Positions 34,538 through 45,074 are shown, counted from the first letter of the stretch. The stretch is DNA of 59,413 nt from Pseudomonadota bacterium (GCA_030684775.1 JAUXXW010000168.1:1-59413), one strand, 5' to 3'. Notes: generated from the letters alone by a model not told the origin. Translations and numbers: made by a program.

Positions 34538-36018
34538 GGTATGGCTCGCACCTGTAGCTGGAATCGCGCGGCAATCTGGCCGGTGCCGATGATGCCTTCC
34601 TGTTCTTCTTCGGATTTTGTGTTCAGGGGCCAGACGGCCACCGCCACCCGATGCCTGGGTAGCTTTTCTCCGAGTAGCCTGGCAAGCGCGGCGATACTGG
34701 CGTGGGCGGCGCGGTAATCTCCGGTGAAGCCGGGAAGATTGCCATCGATGGTCAGGCTGGTTTCCTCGCTATTGTGGGTGTTGTGCCATTCAAGGCGGGT
34801 GAGCAGGATGCCGCCCACGCCGCCGGCGGCATCCTGGGCGGCCGTCAGCAGGGCTGCCGGCCGCTGGTCGCGTTGGCGCACGGCGTTCCAGGCTTCGACC
34901 GCCGCCAGGCGTCGTTCGAGCTGGTCGGCGCCTCCGCCCGGGGCAAGCAGGTCGCTTTCCCGCGCGCGATCCGTCTTTGCCTGGGTTTCCAGCGCATCGC
35001 TTTGTCTGTCCAGACGCCAGCTATCGCCCACCAGCAGCAGCGCGCTGGCCACGGATAAAGTCAGCCAGGCCGCCGCCACGAAAATCAGTCCACGCCGTAG
35101 CCAGAAAATGCGGCTGCCGGCGCGCTGTTCGGCGGTCATCAGGTTGGCGCTGGCGGGGGCGCGTGAGAGCAGGCTCAGGTAGAGGGCGTCGGCGGATTCG
35201 GCGAGCAGCGCATGGGGGAGCTTGAGCGCTTCCAGCAGGCGGCTGCGATTGATGCTGATGCATTGGAATCCGGCTGCTTCCGGCAGGAAACCGTAGAGTT
35301 CGTTGAGGGTGTTGAGCGGGTCGAGCAGGACGACCTTGATCTTCTCGTCGCGTCTGATCAGGCGTTGTCCGACCAGTGCCTGGCGGGTGCGTTCGATTTC
35401 TTCGGCATAGCCTTCCAGGGGGTTCTCGTGCTGGCTGCCATCTACCGGGGCCAGACGGGAGAAGCGCAGTTCGCCCCCTTCCAGGTAGGTGAGGCGCAGG
35501 CCGCCGGTTTGTTCGGAAACCAGCAGCAGACAGGGGTCTTCCAGTTGGAAGCGGCGCACCAGATTGGCGCTGAGGGCCGGTAGCAGCCAGATGCCGGCCA
35601 GCGGTGTGCCGCGCAGATGCATGATGTCCAACCAGGGGCGGACTTGCTCCGGGTTGGTGAGGCCCATGATGAGATAGCGGTCGCCGCGTGTCGGGGCGTT
35701 GCGTTCGCGTCCCTGGCGCAGGGCGGCGCGGTAGGGTGACTGATGGACCACCTGGCGCAGGCGCCGGCCGGTCATTTCTGTTCGGTCGTGATTCCAGGCG
35801 CGCGGCAGGATTTCGCCGCGATACAGCTCATCGACACTATCCACGGCGATGGCCACGGGGACGTCCGGGTGTGCCATGAGCAGGGCGTTGAATGCCTCCC
35901 AGCCTTCTTCCTCGCTGGGCAGGTATTGCACCTCGGAGAGCTGCCCGTTGCGTTGCAGGGCGCAGCTGGCGCCGGCGGCGGAGAGATAGAGCAGGAGGCG
36001 GCGGCTGAACAGATTCAT
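34534..36018 (-). CDS. PilM/PilN- or GspL-like assembly protein, 494 aa
   Basis: The N-terminal ~300 residues are a soluble domain that could be an actin-fold PilM/GspL-like module (AIAVDSVDELYRGEILPR ... CLLLVSEQTGGLRL ... QCISINRSRLLEAL). A single membrane helix (~residues 312-335, GLIFVAAAWLTLSVASALLL) and a coiled-coil plus ferredoxin-like periplasmic part (~345-494) follow, as in PilN or GspL C-terminal halves. It would therefore combine in one chain what PilM and PilN do as two. I do not see clear nucleotide-binding motifs. Overlaps the next gene by ATGA. Confidence 0.6.
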   Translation of the reverse strand: MNLFSRRLLLYLSAAGASCALQRNGQLSEVQYLPSEEEGWEAFNALLMAHPDVPVAIAVDSVDELYRGEILPRAWNHDRTEMTGRRLRQVVHQSPYRAALRQGRERNAPTRGDRYLIMGLTNPEQVRPWLDIMHLRGTPLAGIWLLPALSANLVRRFQLEDPCLLLVSEQTGGLRLTYLEGGELRFSRLAPVDGSQHENPLEGYAEEIERTRQALVGQRLIRRDEKIKVVLLDPLNTLNELYGFLPEAAGFQCISINRSRLLEALKLPHALLAESADALYLSLLSRAPASANLMTAEQRAGSRIFWLRRGLIFVAAAWLTLSVASALLLVGDSWRLDRQSDALETQAKTDRARESDLLAPGGGADQLERRLAAVEAWNAVRQRDQRPAALLTAAQDAAGGVGGILLTRLEWHNTHNSEETSLTIDGNLPGFTGDYRAAHASIAALARLLGEKLPRHRVAVAVWPLNTKSEEEQEGIIGTGQIAARFQLQVRAIP

Positions 36019-36091
36019 AGGTGCCCCCTTGCGCTACGTGGATCGCTCATAACGGCAGATCCAATGGCCTGGAAGCAATGCGACCGTACTT

Positions 36092-36146
36092 GATGCGGTT
36101 CGCTGCGCTCTGATGAAGCCCCTACTCTTCGGTAACCACATCCTAC
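36092..36146. repeat. Degenerate REP, GATGCGGT family
   Basis: GATGCGGTTCGCTGCGCTC and an inverted ACCACATCCTAC tail. It splits the pilus operon between the GspF-like and 494-aa genes. Confidence 0.5.
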
Positions 36147-36184
36147 GAGCCATCCATTCGTTTCATGATGTTTGTCTACCAGGA

Positions 36185-37390
36185 TCATAGCGGCAGTTCC
36201 CCGATGATCTGATAGACCGGCAGGAATACCGCCAGCAACAACACGGCGAGCAGCAGGCCGAGGAGTGCCGCCAGGCTGGGTTCCAGCAGTTTGAGCGCGC
36301 GCGTGATGGTTTCGCGCGCATCGCGCTGGTAGAACCAGGCGACGTTTTCCAGCGCTTCCGGCAGGGCGCCGTTGGTTTCGCCGGTGAGTACCATGCGCAG
36401 TACCAGGGGCGGCATCAGGTCCTGGCGCCGCAGACTGTCGCTGACACCACCGCCGGCGGCGATCTGCTGCGCGGCCAGGTTGATCTTGTGGGCGATAACG
36501 CGGTTCCCGGCGCTTTCGGCGCCGGCGCTGAGCGCTTCGAGCAAACCGACTCCGGATTGCAGCAGCAGCGCGAGGAGGCTGGAAACCCGCGCCAGGGCGT
36601 GTTTTTTCAGGGCGGGGCCGATGCTCGGCAGGCGCAGGAGAATGCCATCCATGCGTTCCGCCAGATGGCTGGAATGGCGTGCCGCCACCTGGATGGCGAT
36701 GCCGACGGCCACCAGCAGCGGGATCAGCCAGGGCAGATGTTGCCGCGCCAGTTCCGAGAGGCCGACCAGCAACTGGGTGGCAAAGGGCATCGGCAGGTTC
36801 AGGCTGGTGACCAGGGTGGCCAGGCGTGGTGTCAGGTAGAACAGCATGACGCCGCCTGCCGCCAACACGGCGAGTGCGGTGATGCTGGGGTAGATGAGCA
36901 GGCGGGTGAGTTCGGCCTGAAGCTCATCTTGTTGTTTCAGGCTGTGCTCCAGACGCGCGAACACGGTTTCGATCTGATCGCTTTTCTCGGCGGCGCGCAC
37001 CAGCGCGATGAATATCCGGTCGAATACGTCGGGATGCGCGGCGAGTGCCTCGGACAGCAATTTTCCGCCTTCGAGGTCATCCACCACCATGATCAGCAGA
37101 TCGCGGAAACGGGTGTTTTCCGCGCCGGCCACCAGATCCTTGAGGCCGTCCAGGAGCGAGGCGTTGGTGCGGGCGATCTGCTGGATGTGAAAACAAAAGC
37201 TGATCAGGTCGCGCCGGGTGATGCGCTGGCTGGACAGAAGCAGGCCACGCGGCCGCGCCGGCCGCGCCCGAATCAGCATCAGGCCCATGCGGCGCAAGCG
37301 CAGGTCGAGGTCGATGTCGTTGGCGGCGGTGAGTTCGCCGGAGGCGCGATGGCCGGCGGCATCGGCGGCGCGGTAGCGGAAACGGGGCAT
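36185..37390 (-). CDS. GspF/PilC-family inner-membrane platform protein, 401 aa
   Basis: N-terminal MPRFRYRAADAAGHRASGEL is the usual opening. Two T2SSF domains (~65-190 and ~270-392) each end in membrane helices (ITALAVLAAGGVMLFYLTP, LPWLIPLLVAVGIAIQVAA, LLGLLLAVLLLAVFLPVYQ). ATG 37390 is 6 nt after the ATPase stop, so the pair is co-translated. It forms the rotor-like platform driven by the ATPase encoded just upstream. Length is normal. Confidence 0.93.
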   Translation of the reverse strand: MPRFRYRAADAAGHRASGELTAANDIDLDLRLRRMGLMLIRARPARPRGLLLSSQRITRRDLISFCFHIQQIARTNASLLDGLKDLVAGAENTRFRDLLIMVVDDLEGGKLLSEALAAHPDVFDRIFIALVRAAEKSDQIETVFARLEHSLKQQDELQAELTRLLIYPSITALAVLAAGGVMLFYLTPRLATLVTSLNLPMPFATQLLVGLSELARQHLPWLIPLLVAVGIAIQVAARHSSHLAERMDGILLRLPSIGPALKKHALARVSSLLALLLQSGVGLLEALSAGAESAGNRVIAHKINLAAQQIAAGGGVSDSLRRQDLMPPLVLRMVLTGETNGALPEALENVAWFYQRDARETITRALKLLEPSLAALLGLLLAVLLLAVFLPVYQIIGELPL

Positions 37391-37396
37391 GGTCTT

Positions 37397-38977
37397 CTAG
37401 CGCCGCGTCAGGTCGACGACCCGGCGGATTTCGGCGAGGGAAGTGTCGCCCGAGCGTACCCGGTCCAGGCCATCTTCGGCCAGGCTGCGCCAGCCGCGTT
37501 CACTGGCCAGCGCGGCGAGTTCGCGCGGGGTGGCTTCCCGCAGGACGGCCTCGTCCAGGATTTCATCCATGAGCAGGCTTTCCATCAGCGGGAAACGTCC
37601 CTTGTAGCCTTTGTTGGCGCATTGCGTACAGCCGACCGGGCGGTAGATGCGTTCGGGAACGGACTCGCCCAGGGCTTCCCGTTCATCGGCATCGGGGGCG
37701 TGGCTTTCCTTGCAGTGTGGGCAGAGGCGACGCACCAGGCGCTGCGCGACGATGGCGACGATGTTGCCGGCCAGAATGGCGGGGCGGATGCCCATGTCGA
37801 CCAGGCGGGGAAAGACGCCGAGAACGGAGTTGGTGTGCAGGGTGGTCAGCACCAGGTGGCCGGTCATGGCGGCGCGGAAGGCCATTTCCGCGGCCTCCCG
37901 ATCACGCACTTCGCCGACCAGAATGATGTCCGGGTCTTGCCGCATGATGGCGCGCACGCCGCCGGCGAAGTCGACCTTGGACAGTTCTGTGATGGACGTC
38001 TGGCGGATGACCGGCAACGGATATTCCACCGGGTCTTCCAGGGTCATGATGTTGACCTCTTCCCGGTTCAGGTGCGAGAGCAGGGAGTAGAGCGTGGTGG
38101 TTTTTCCGGAACCGGTGGGGCCGGTGACGATGAGCAGCCCTTCCGGGCGGGCGATGGCTTTTTGCAGGCGTGCCAGGGTGTTGGCCGGCAGGCCCATCGC
38201 CTCCAGGGCAATGATGGACTTTTCCCGATCCAGCACGCGCAGGACGATGTTTTCGCCATGCAGCGTGGGCAGGCTGGAGACGCGGAAATCGATGCCGCGG
38301 CCATACAGGGTGAGCGACAGGCGGCCGTCCTGCGGCGCGCGCGATTCGGCGATGTTGAGTCCGGAGATGACCTTGAGGCGCACGGCGATGGCCGGCCAGT
38401 ATTTGCGGTGCAGGCTGCGCATCGGTTCCAGCACGCCGTCGATACGGTAGCGCACGCGGAGAAAGGCGGCTTCCGGCTCGAAATGCACGTCCGATGCACC
38501 GCGCTTGACCGCGTCGGCGAGGAGCGCGTTGACCAGGCGCACCACCGGATGGGTGTATTCCCCTCCCACTTGCAGGCTGCTCCAGTCCACCTCGCCGGTC
38601 TCGATTTCAGCCAGGATGCCGTCGACGGAAAGATCGAAACCGTAGAACTTGTCGAGGTGTTCGAGAATCTGCGCTTCCGATGCCAGCACCGGGCGAATGT
38701 CGTAGCGGCCTTCCAGAAGGGCGCGCACCTGGTCCTGAGCGACCAGATTGAACAGATCCGGTACCGCGACGGTGAGGATGTGGGCGTCGAAATCCACCGC
38801 CAGCGGCAGGATGCGGTGGCGTCGGGCAAGGTGTTCGGGCAGCAGGGCGATGGCTTCCGGATCGGCGACCGCCTGCGACAGTTCGATGCTGGCCTCGCCG
38901 GCGTTGTGCGCCAGTACGTCGCGCAGCATGGCCTCGCTGATGAAACCCAGGCTGATGAGCTGGCGCCCCAGGGGCAT
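37397..38977 (-). CDS. GspE/PilB-type secretion ATPase, at least 526 aa (start unresolved)
   Basis: An AAA+ type assembly ATPase. The Walker A is GPTGSGKTTTLYS, the Asp box LEDPVEYPL, the Walker B DPDIILVGEVRD, the His box HLVLTTLHTNS, and the zinc tetracysteine CPHC...CTQC. The MshEN/T2SSE N-terminal domain does not begin at the first ATG (38977). In-frame residues encoded at 38978-39061 (KIGEWLTAQGVISHDQLKIA and on) match the family, yet no ATG, GTG or TTG exists between there and the stop at 39128-39130. A perfect REP palindrome (39094-39131) occupies the place of the expected start. Upstream CTG codons are alternatives. The core enzyme is intact. Confidence 0.9.
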   Translation of the reverse strand: MPLGRQLISLGFISEAMLRDVLAHNAGEASIELSQAVADPEAIALLPEHLARRHRILPLAVDFDAHILTVAVPDLFNLVAQDQVRALLEGRYDIRPVLASEAQILEHLDKFYGFDLSVDGILAEIETGEVDWSSLQVGGEYTHPVVRLVNALLADAVKRGASDVHFEPEAAFLRVRYRIDGVLEPMRSLHRKYWPAIAVRLKVISGLNIAESRAPQDGRLSLTLYGRGIDFRVSSLPTLHGENIVLRVLDREKSIIALEAMGLPANTLARLQKAIARPEGLLIVTGPTGSGKTTTLYSLLSHLNREEVNIMTLEDPVEYPLPVIRQTSITELSKVDFAGGVRAIMRQDPDIILVGEVRDREAAEMAFRAAMTGHLVLTTLHTNSVLGVFPRLVDMGIRPAILAGNIVAIVAQRLVRRLCPHCKESHAPDADEREALGESVPERIYRPVGCTQCANKGYKGRFPLMESLLMDEILDEAVLREATPRELAALASERGWRSLAEDGLDRVRSGDTSLAEIRRVVDLTRR

Positions 38978-39093
38978 GCCGCTGACCGCGTGCTCGGTCA
39001 GCGCGATCTTGAGCTGGTCATGGCTGATGACGCCTTGGGCGGTCAGCCATTCACCTATCTTGGGGGGCTCGGGGAAGTGGGGCTTGGGTGTGA

Positions 39094-39131
39094 GTAGCGC
39101 CGGCGCCTCGCCGGCGAGGCGCCGGCGCTAC
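39094..39131. repeat. Perfect 38-bp REP palindrome, CGCCGGC family
   Basis: GTAGCGCCGGCGCCTCGCC joined directly to its exact inverse, ending CTAC. It sits 6 nt from the sigma54-regulator gene stop and covers the expected 5' end of the pilus ATPase gene. Confidence 0.85.
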
Positions 39132-39137
39132 AGAGAT

Positions 39138-40574
39138 TCATTCGTTCTGATACGTCTGCATGCGGCTGTACAGCGTGGTGCGGTTCACACCCAGCAGTTT
39201 GGCGGCTTGCGAGAGGTTGCCGTGGGTCATGCCCAGGGCGGCTTCGACATAGCTTTGTTCCCACTGTTTCATGATCTGGTCGAGGTTGAAGTTGTGCATG
39301 CTGCGCAGGTGCGACTTGGCGTAGTCCTGCAGGGCATGGGCGTCCGTCGGCAGGGGAATGCCGCCGGAGGTGACGACGTCGAGGTCGAACTCGCCTTCCA
39401 GTTCGCGCGCGTTGACGGCGCGGCCGGCGTACTTGGTGGTGAGGCGGATGACGATGTTGCGCAATTCGCGCACGTTTCCGGGGAAGTGGTAGTCCTCCCA
39501 CAGCCGTTGCGCATCGGTCGTGAGGTTGAAGGTCGCGGCGCCGACTTCACGGGCGAAGTGGGAACGGAAGTGTTCCAGCAATGCCAGTTTGTCTTCGCTC
39601 TGGTCACGCAACGGCGGTACATGTACGGAAAACACGGAAAGGCGGTGGTAGAGGTCGCCGCGGAATCGGCCTTCGCGCACTTCGCGGCGCAGGTCGCGGT
39701 TGGTGGCGGTGACGATGCGGGCGTTGGAGAAGCGGCTGTTGGTTTCGCCGACCCGCTGGAATTCGCCGTTTTCCAGCACGCGCAGCAGCTTGGCTTGCAG
39801 TTCCAGCGGCAATTCACCGATTTCGTCGAGAAACAGGGTGCCTTCGCGGGCGTCTTCGAAATAGCCGGAATGGGCCTGAGTGGCGCCGGTGAACGCCCCC
39901 TTGGCATAGCCGAACAGGGTGGGTTCGACCAGCGTGGGCGAAATGGCCGCGCAGTTGAGGGCCAGGTAGGGCTTGTCGCGGCGCTTCGACCACCGGTGCA
40001 GGCTTACCGCGACCAGTTCCTTGCCGCTGCCTGATTCACCTTCGATCAGCACAGGGAAGGGCGCATCGGCATAGAGCTTGATCTGGTTGCGCAGTTTGTC
40101 GACGGCGAAACTGCTGCCGATGATGGTGCCCGCCTCCGCAACCGGCGCGGCGACGCTTTCTTCCTCCACATCCTGATCGAAACGCAGGGCGGAGAGCAGC
40201 GCGGCCTTGATCCGTTCCGGCTCCGCCGGCTTGCCGATGAAGTCGATGGCGCCGAGGGCGCGGGCATGGCGGGCGTTGGCTTCGTCGTTCTGGCCGGACA
40301 GCACCAGAATCTTTATTTTCTTGGAATGATTGAGCAGGTCGGTGATGAGGGCGAAACCTTCGTCCGGCTTGTGCTGCGTTGGCGGCAGGCCCAGATCCAC
40401 CAGGGCCAGCGGGGGCGGCGAGGGCAGTTGGGTGAGCAGGCTCTTGACCTGCTGCCGCGACTCGGCGACGTAGACTTCGAAGTCATGCGAGAGCACGAAG
40501 TGCAGGGTATCGGTAATCAGTGGGTCGTCATCGACGATGAGCAACCCGGGTTTGCTCTCAGTGGGTGTTTTCAA
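39138..40574 (-). CDS. Sigma54-dependent response regulator (REC-AAA+-Fis HTH), 478 aa
   Basis: REC domain (1-125) with LLIVDDDPL and phospho-acceptor in LALVDLGLP. The AAA+ domain (~150-385) has Walker A GESGSGKE, the sigma54-contact motif GAFTGA, Walker [13 protein letters not shown] and the arginine region [10 protein letters not shown] Fis-type helix-turn-helix ([21 protein letters not shown]) ends the protein. TTG 40574 is proposed because REC homology starts right after it. An ATG at 40643 would overlap the upstream gene by 31 nt. It precedes the pilus/secretion genes and is their likely activator through sigma54; no cognate kinase is adjacent. Confidence 0.9.
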   Translation of the reverse strand: MKTPTESKPGLLIVDDDPLITDTLHFVLSHDFEVYVAESRQQVKSLLTQLPSPPPLALVDLGLPPTQHKPDEGFALITDLLNHSKKIKILVLSGQNDEANARHARALGAIDFIGKPAEPERIKAALLSALRFDQDVEEESVAAPVAEAGTIIGSSFAVDKLRNQIKLYADAPFPVLIEGESGSGKELVAVSLHRWSKRRDKPYLALNCAAISPTLVEPTLFGYAKGAFTGATQAHSGYFEDAREGTLFLDEIGELPLELQAKLLRVLENGEFQRVGETNSRFSNARIVTATNRDLRREVREGRFRGDLYHRLSVFSVHVPPLRDQSEDKLALLEHFRSHFAREVGAATFNLTTDAQRLWEDYHFPGNVRELRNIVIRLTTKYAGRAVNARELEGEFDLDVVTSGGIPLPTDAHALQDYAKSHLRSMHNFNLDQIMKQWEQSYVEAALGMTHGNLSQAAKLLGVNRTTLYSRMQTYQNE

Positions 40575-40612
40575 CCTTGTCTCTCCAGTTTTTCCGCCGC
40601 CAGGCAGGCTTG

Positions 40613-42265
40613 TCAGACCGTGGTATAGGTGGCCATCAGCCAACCATCACCCTTGTCGCGCGCCGATTCCAGGCGGATATAGCGCTCTTTGCCTCGTAGC
40701 AGCATCCGATAGACCCGCCCGTGCGCGTAGCGCGCGGGCTCCAGGATGATGAGGCTGGCGTCTACCAGTTCGGGAAAGATCAGACCTATGCCGGGGGCGG
40801 CATTGCCATAGCTGCCGTCTTCGACCGCATAGCTGAGGTCGTGTGTCTGTTGCTGCTCCAGTTGCACCAGTTGGGCGCTGCTGCCGAAGGTCTGCAAACC
40901 TACCTTGCGCTGGTTGTTCTCCAGCCGGGTCAGGCGGCGAATGATCGCGAGGTGCCAGATGTCGCCCGGGTCCATGCGCAAGGCAAGAAGTTTTCCGACC
41001 TTGACCCACTCGCTATCCTCACCGTGCAAGATGATGCCCAGCCCGGTATCGCTGCGGTCATGCAGAGGCCAGCGTTCCAGCGGAATCTCACGGGGTTCTT
41101 CGCTGCGCTGCTGATAGGCCGTCTTGGTGCGTTCGGTCACGAAGCCATAGAGCTTGATGTCGAGTATTTCTTCCGGTGTGAGCGTTTGCCGTGAGGCCTG
41201 GCCGCTGGCGACTTCGCTCTCGCTACGCATGCGATTGCAGATGTTGGACAGGTCTCGTAGTACTTCCCAGCGTCCCTGCGCGGGTTGCCGCGGGCTGGCG
41301 CGCCGCTCCCGTTCGCTGTTGGGAGACCATTCGTTGGCGACATATTCCAGCAGGTCGTAGCCGTCGGGAAGTCGAAACTCCTCGCCCAGGCCGAGCGTGA
41401 CGGGCGCGGCGCCGGATTTGAGCGCGCGTTCGATCTGGCGCAGGTGTTCCAGCACTTTGTCGGCGGCGAGGTAGCGAAAGGTGGGTTCGCCGGTGCCGGA
41501 TCGGATATGCCGCAGTCCCTGCCCCTTGCTGGTGTCGACCAGGTAGAAATGGCGCTCGGCATCGTAGTTGGTATCCAGCGTGGTTTGCTCGGACCAGTTG
41601 TCCAGCCAGTGGTCCACCATCTCGATCTGCCTGGGGGTGAGGCTGCCCGCGCCAAGTGGCGACAGCAACAGCGCCTGCACATATTCCTCGGTACAACTGG
41701 AGGGGCTGGTGTCACCCGGATAGAGCTTGAAACGATTGTTCTGGAAGCCGTCGAATTCGCTGATGCGATACAGGTTGTGAAACCTGAGCCAGAGCTTCTC
41801 TTCGACCTTCTCGTAGCGGAAATAGCGCCACTTGAAGATGTCGGCAAAGCCGCGCACAGCGCGCGCGGTGATGGTGGGCACGGCGGCCTGGATCTTGCTG
41901 CCGCCGGGATTGGCGACGAAGTCCATCAGGAAGGCGTGATAGCCACGCGTGATTTCCCAGTAGAAGGCGTGGATCGCGGTCCACAGGCGCGATTCGATGA
42001 CCTTGGACATGCGCGGGTTGCGCAGGTATTGGCCGCACAGGGAAAACTGCATGTCGCGGGCGTGTTCGTCCAGATGCATGAGCACCTGCAGGCGTTCCTT
42101 GGACATGCCCAGGCCGGCATGGTTGAACTGGATCAGGCTTTGGACCACCTGCTCCTGAGCGGAATAAATGTCGCCCGCCGGCAGTTCCTGCATCCAGCGC
42201 GAGACCGTTTTCAGGTCGCTTAGGGGATCCTCGTCGTCTTTCTTGCGCTTGAAGAACCCGAACAT
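40613..42265 (-). CDS. Conserved-type hypothetical cytoplasmic protein, 550 aa
   Basis: Begins MFGFFKRKKDDEDPLSDLKT and has no signal or membrane segment. The N-terminal ~300 residues are mostly helical and Trp/Tyr-rich. Near residues 320-345 a basic RRASPRQ precedes DLSNIC, faintly like the R-x3-R and D/N-x-S-x2-G motifs of PilZ domains but with poor spacing. The last ~150 residues (GLGIILHGEDSEWVKVGKLLALR ... IRRLTRLENNQRKVGLQTFG) look beta-rich and could be a PilZ-like barrel. No firm family assigned. It lies upstream of the sigma54 regulator (39-nt gap), so the two are probably co-transcribed. Confidence 0.8.
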   Translation of the reverse strand: MFGFFKRKKDDEDPLSDLKTVSRWMQELPAGDIYSAQEQVVQSLIQFNHAGLGMSKERLQVLMHLDEHARDMQFSLCGQYLRNPRMSKVIESRLWTAIHAFYWEITRGYHAFLMDFVANPGGSKIQAAVPTITARAVRGFADIFKWRYFRYEKVEEKLWLRFHNLYRISEFDGFQNNRFKLYPGDTSPSSCTEEYVQALLLSPLGAGSLTPRQIEMVDHWLDNWSEQTTLDTNYDAERHFYLVDTSKGQGLRHIRSGTGEPTFRYLAADKVLEHLRQIERALKSGAAPVTLGLGEEFRLPDGYDLLEYVANEWSPNSERERRASPRQPAQGRWEVLRDLSNICNRMRSESEVASGQASRQTLTPEEILDIKLYGFVTERTKTAYQQRSEEPREIPLERWPLHDRSDTGLGIILHGEDSEWVKVGKLLALRMDPGDIWHLAIIRRLTRLENNQRKVGLQTFGSSAQLVQLEQQQTHDLSYAVEDGSYGNAAPGIGLIFPELVDASLIILEPARYAHGRVYRMLLRGKERYIRLESARDKGDGWLMATYTTV

Positions 42266-42301
42266 GTCCCGTCCTTAGTTAACGTGAAACAACAGCCCGC
42301 C

Positions 42302-42417
42302 GTAGGAGCGGCTTTAGCCGCGACGCGCCGTGAGGCGCAAAGGGCAAACGCTCGCCAAGACCACACCGTTTTGCCTTTGCGGGCTGCCGCCCGCATCGCG
42401 GCTGAAGCCGCTCCTAC
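42302..42417. repeat. REP/BIME pair, GAGCGGCT family
   Basis: GTAGGAGCGGCTTTAGCCGC and the inverse GCGGCTGAAGCCGCTCCTAC around a 75-nt centre. It fills the gap between alaS and the 550-aa gene. Confidence 0.85.
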
Positions 42418-42458
42418 GGCGGATTTCATTTTCCGGGGCGGCCATCCGACCATGCCCG

Positions 42459-45074
42459 TTAGTTAAGTTTGCCCCGCACCCAGGCGGCGACGCTTTGCAA
42501 CGCGACCGGCAGTTTGTCCGGCTCGCTGCCGCCCGCTTGCGCCAGATCCGGCTTGCCGCCGCCTTTGCCGCCCACCTGGCCCGCCACGAAATTCACCAGT
42601 TCACCGGCTTTTACCTTGCCGTGGGCGTCTGCTGTCACCGCCGCGATCAGGGCGACCTTGCCGTCCACCGCGCTGCCCAGCACCACAGCGCAAGACTTCA
42701 GCTTGTCACGCAACTTATCGGCGAGTTCGCGCAAAGCTTTAGCGTCGGCGCCTTCGATCACGGCGGCCAGCACCTTGATACCGGCAATTTCGACCGCCTG
42801 GGCGGCAAGATCGTCGCCCTGGCTCGCGGCCATTTTCGATTTGTAGCGTGCCAGTTCTTTTTCCAGCACTCTCACCTGATCCTGGATCTGCGCCAGGCGC
42901 GCGGTGATTTCCTGGGGTTGCGCGCGGAACATGTCCGCGACATGACGCAGGGTGGCTTCCTGTTCCTGGGCATAAGCCAGGGCGCCAGGACCGGTGACCG
43001 CTTCGATACGGCGCACGCCGGCGGCTACGCCCCCTTCGGCGACCACCTTGAACAAGCCGATGTCGCCGGTACGCGTGACGTGGGTGCCACCGCACAACTC
43101 GGTGGAAAACTCGCCCATGCCGACGACGCGTACTTCGTCGCCGTATTTCTCGCCGAACAGCGCCATGGCGCCGGCCTTGATCGCTTCCTCGTGTTTCATC
43201 AAACGGGTTTCGACGCGGTTGTTGCGGCGGATTTCGGCGTTGACCCGTTCCTCGATCTGGCGGATTTCCTCGGCCGTCACCGGCTGCGGATGGGCGAAGT
43301 CGAAGCGGGTGCGTTCCGCGTTCACCAGCGAGCCCTTCTGGGAGACATGCGTGCCGAGCACAGCGCGTAGCGCGGCGTGCATCAGGTGGGTGGCCGAGTG
43401 GTTGTAGGCGGCGCGCTGGCGTGCCTCGCTGTTCACCTGGGCATTGATGGTTTCGCCCACGGTCAGCTTGCCGGTGCCCAGACGTCCCTTGTGGCCGAAC
43501 ACTTCGGCCTGGATTTTCAGGGTGTCATCCACCACGAAACTGCCGTGGCCACTGGCGATTTCTCCGATGTCGCCGGCCTGACCGCCGGATTCCGCATAGA
43601 AGGGGGTGCGGTCGAGCACGATCACGGCCTCGTCACCGGCAGTGATTTCGTTGACCTGGCTGCCGTCCTTGTAGAGGGCGACGATATGGGCTTCCTGTTG
43701 CAGGTTGTCGTAGCCGACGAATTCGGTCTTCTCGCCGGTGAATTCCAGCCCTTTGCCCATGCTGAACTTGGAAGCGGAGCGGGCGCGCTCACGCTGTTGC
43801 TGCATGGCGGCCTGGAAACCGGCGAAATCAACGGTGATGCCGCGTTCACGGGCGATGTCGGCGGTGAGGTCGAGCGGGAAGCCGAAGGTGTCATAAAGCT
43901 TGAACACGGTTTCGCCGTCCAGCATCTTGTCTTCGGAGGCCATCGCCACTTCCAGCACGCCCATGCCGTTTTCCAGGGTCTCGGCAAAGCGCTCTTCTTC
44001 CTGCTTCAGCACGCCGGCGATACGTTCCTGCTCCGCGACCAGTTCCGGATAGGCCTCACCCATGACGGCGGCGAGGTCGGCCACCAGCTTGTGGAAGAAC
44101 GGCGTTTTGCAGCCGAGCTTGTAGCCGTGGCGGATGGCGCGGCGGATAACCCGGCGCAGCACATAACCGCGCCCTTCGTTGCCGGGAATGACGCCATCGA
44201 CGATCAGGAAAGAACAGGCGCGGATGTGGTCGGCGATGACCTTGAGGGAGTTGTTGTCCAGGTCGGTCGCGCCGGTTTCGCGCGCGGCGGCCTTGATCAA
44301 CGCCTGGAACAAGTCGATTTCATAATTGGAATGCACGCCTTGCATGACGGCGGCGATGCGTTCCAGGCCCATGCCGGTGTCCACCGAGGGCTTCGGCAGC
44401 GGGTGCATGACCCCTTCTTCGTCCCGGTTGTACTGCATGAACACCAGATTCCAGATTTCGATGTAGCGATCACCATCTTCCTCGGGCGTGCCGGGCGGGC
44501 CGCCGGCCACGTCCGGGCCGTGGTCGTAGAAGATTTCCGTGCAGGGGCCGCAGGGGCCGGTGTCGCCCATCGCCCAGAAATTATCGGATTGGTATTTCTG
44601 GCCGCCTTTGTCGCCAATGCGGGTGATGCGGTCGCGCGGGACGCCGATTTCGTCGGCCCAGATGGCATAGGCCTCGTCGTCATCCTGATACACCGTCACC
44701 CAGAGTTTTTCCTTGGGGAGCGCCATGGCCTGGGTCAGGAACTCCCAGGCGAAGCGGATCGCGTCGTGCTTGAAATAGTCGCCGAAGCTGAAGTTGCCCA
44801 GCATTTCGAAGAACGTGTGGTGGCGGGCGGTATAGCCCACGTTCTCCAGGTCGTTGTGCTTGCCACCGGCGCGCACGCAGCGCTGCGAGGAAGCGGCACG
44901 GACATAGGGGCGCGATTCACGGCCCAGGAATACGTCCTTGAACTGCACCATGCCCGCGTTGGTGAACAACAGGGTGGGGTCGTTGCCGGGAATGAGCTGG
45001 CTGGAGGCGACCGGGGTGTGCCCTTTCGATGCAAAAAAATCGAGAAACTGGCGGCGGATTTCGCTGCTCTTCAT
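42459..45074 (-). CDS. alaS: Alanyl-tRNA synthetase, 871 aa
   Basis: Charges tRNA-Ala. The N-terminal class II core ([42 protein letters not shown]) is canonical. The editing domain has [12 protein letters not shown] and the distal CGGTHV with the zinc-binding Cys and His. The C-Ala/DHHA1 domain ends with [12 protein letters not shown]. Full length for the family, so nothing is missing. It stands alone between two REP-bearing spacers; trmB and the thi genes upstream are about 500 nt away. Confidence 0.98.
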   Translation of the reverse strand: MKSSEIRRQFLDFFASKGHTPVASSQLIPGNDPTLLFTNAGMVQFKDVFLGRESRPYVRAASSQRCVRAGGKHNDLENVGYTARHHTFFEMLGNFSFGDYFKHDAIRFAWEFLTQAMALPKEKLWVTVYQDDDEAYAIWADEIGVPRDRITRIGDKGGQKYQSDNFWAMGDTGPCGPCTEIFYDHGPDVAGGPPGTPEEDGDRYIEIWNLVFMQYNRDEEGVMHPLPKPSVDTGMGLERIAAVMQGVHSNYEIDLFQALIKAAARETGATDLDNNSLKVIADHIRACSFLIVDGVIPGNEGRGYVLRRVIRRAIRHGYKLGCKTPFFHKLVADLAAVMGEAYPELVAEQERIAGVLKQEEERFAETLENGMGVLEVAMASEDKMLDGETVFKLYDTFGFPLDLTADIARERGITVDFAGFQAAMQQQRERARSASKFSMGKGLEFTGEKTEFVGYDNLQQEAHIVALYKDGSQVNEITAGDEAVIVLDRTPFYAESGGQAGDIGEIASGHGSFVVDDTLKIQAEVFGHKGRLGTGKLTVGETINAQVNSEARQRAAYNHSATHLMHAALRAVLGTHVSQKGSLVNAERTRFDFAHPQPVTAEEIRQIEERVNAEIRRNNRVETRLMKHEEAIKAGAMALFGEKYGDEVRVVGMGEFSTELCGGTHVTRTGDIGLFKVVAEGGVAAGVRRIEAVTGPGALAYAQEQEATLRHVADMFRAQPQEITARLAQIQDQVRVLEKELARYKSKMAASQGDDLAAQAVEIAGIKVLAAVIEGADAKALRELADKLRDKLKSCAVVLGSAVDGKVALIAAVTADAHGKVKAGELVNFVAGQVGGKGGGKPDLAQAGGSEPDKLPVALQSVAAWVRGKLN

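Noticed and set aside
36488-39097. An 869-codon open frame on the plus strand
   Set aside because: Shadow of the GspF and GspE-like genes, whose motifs are unmistakable on the minus strand.
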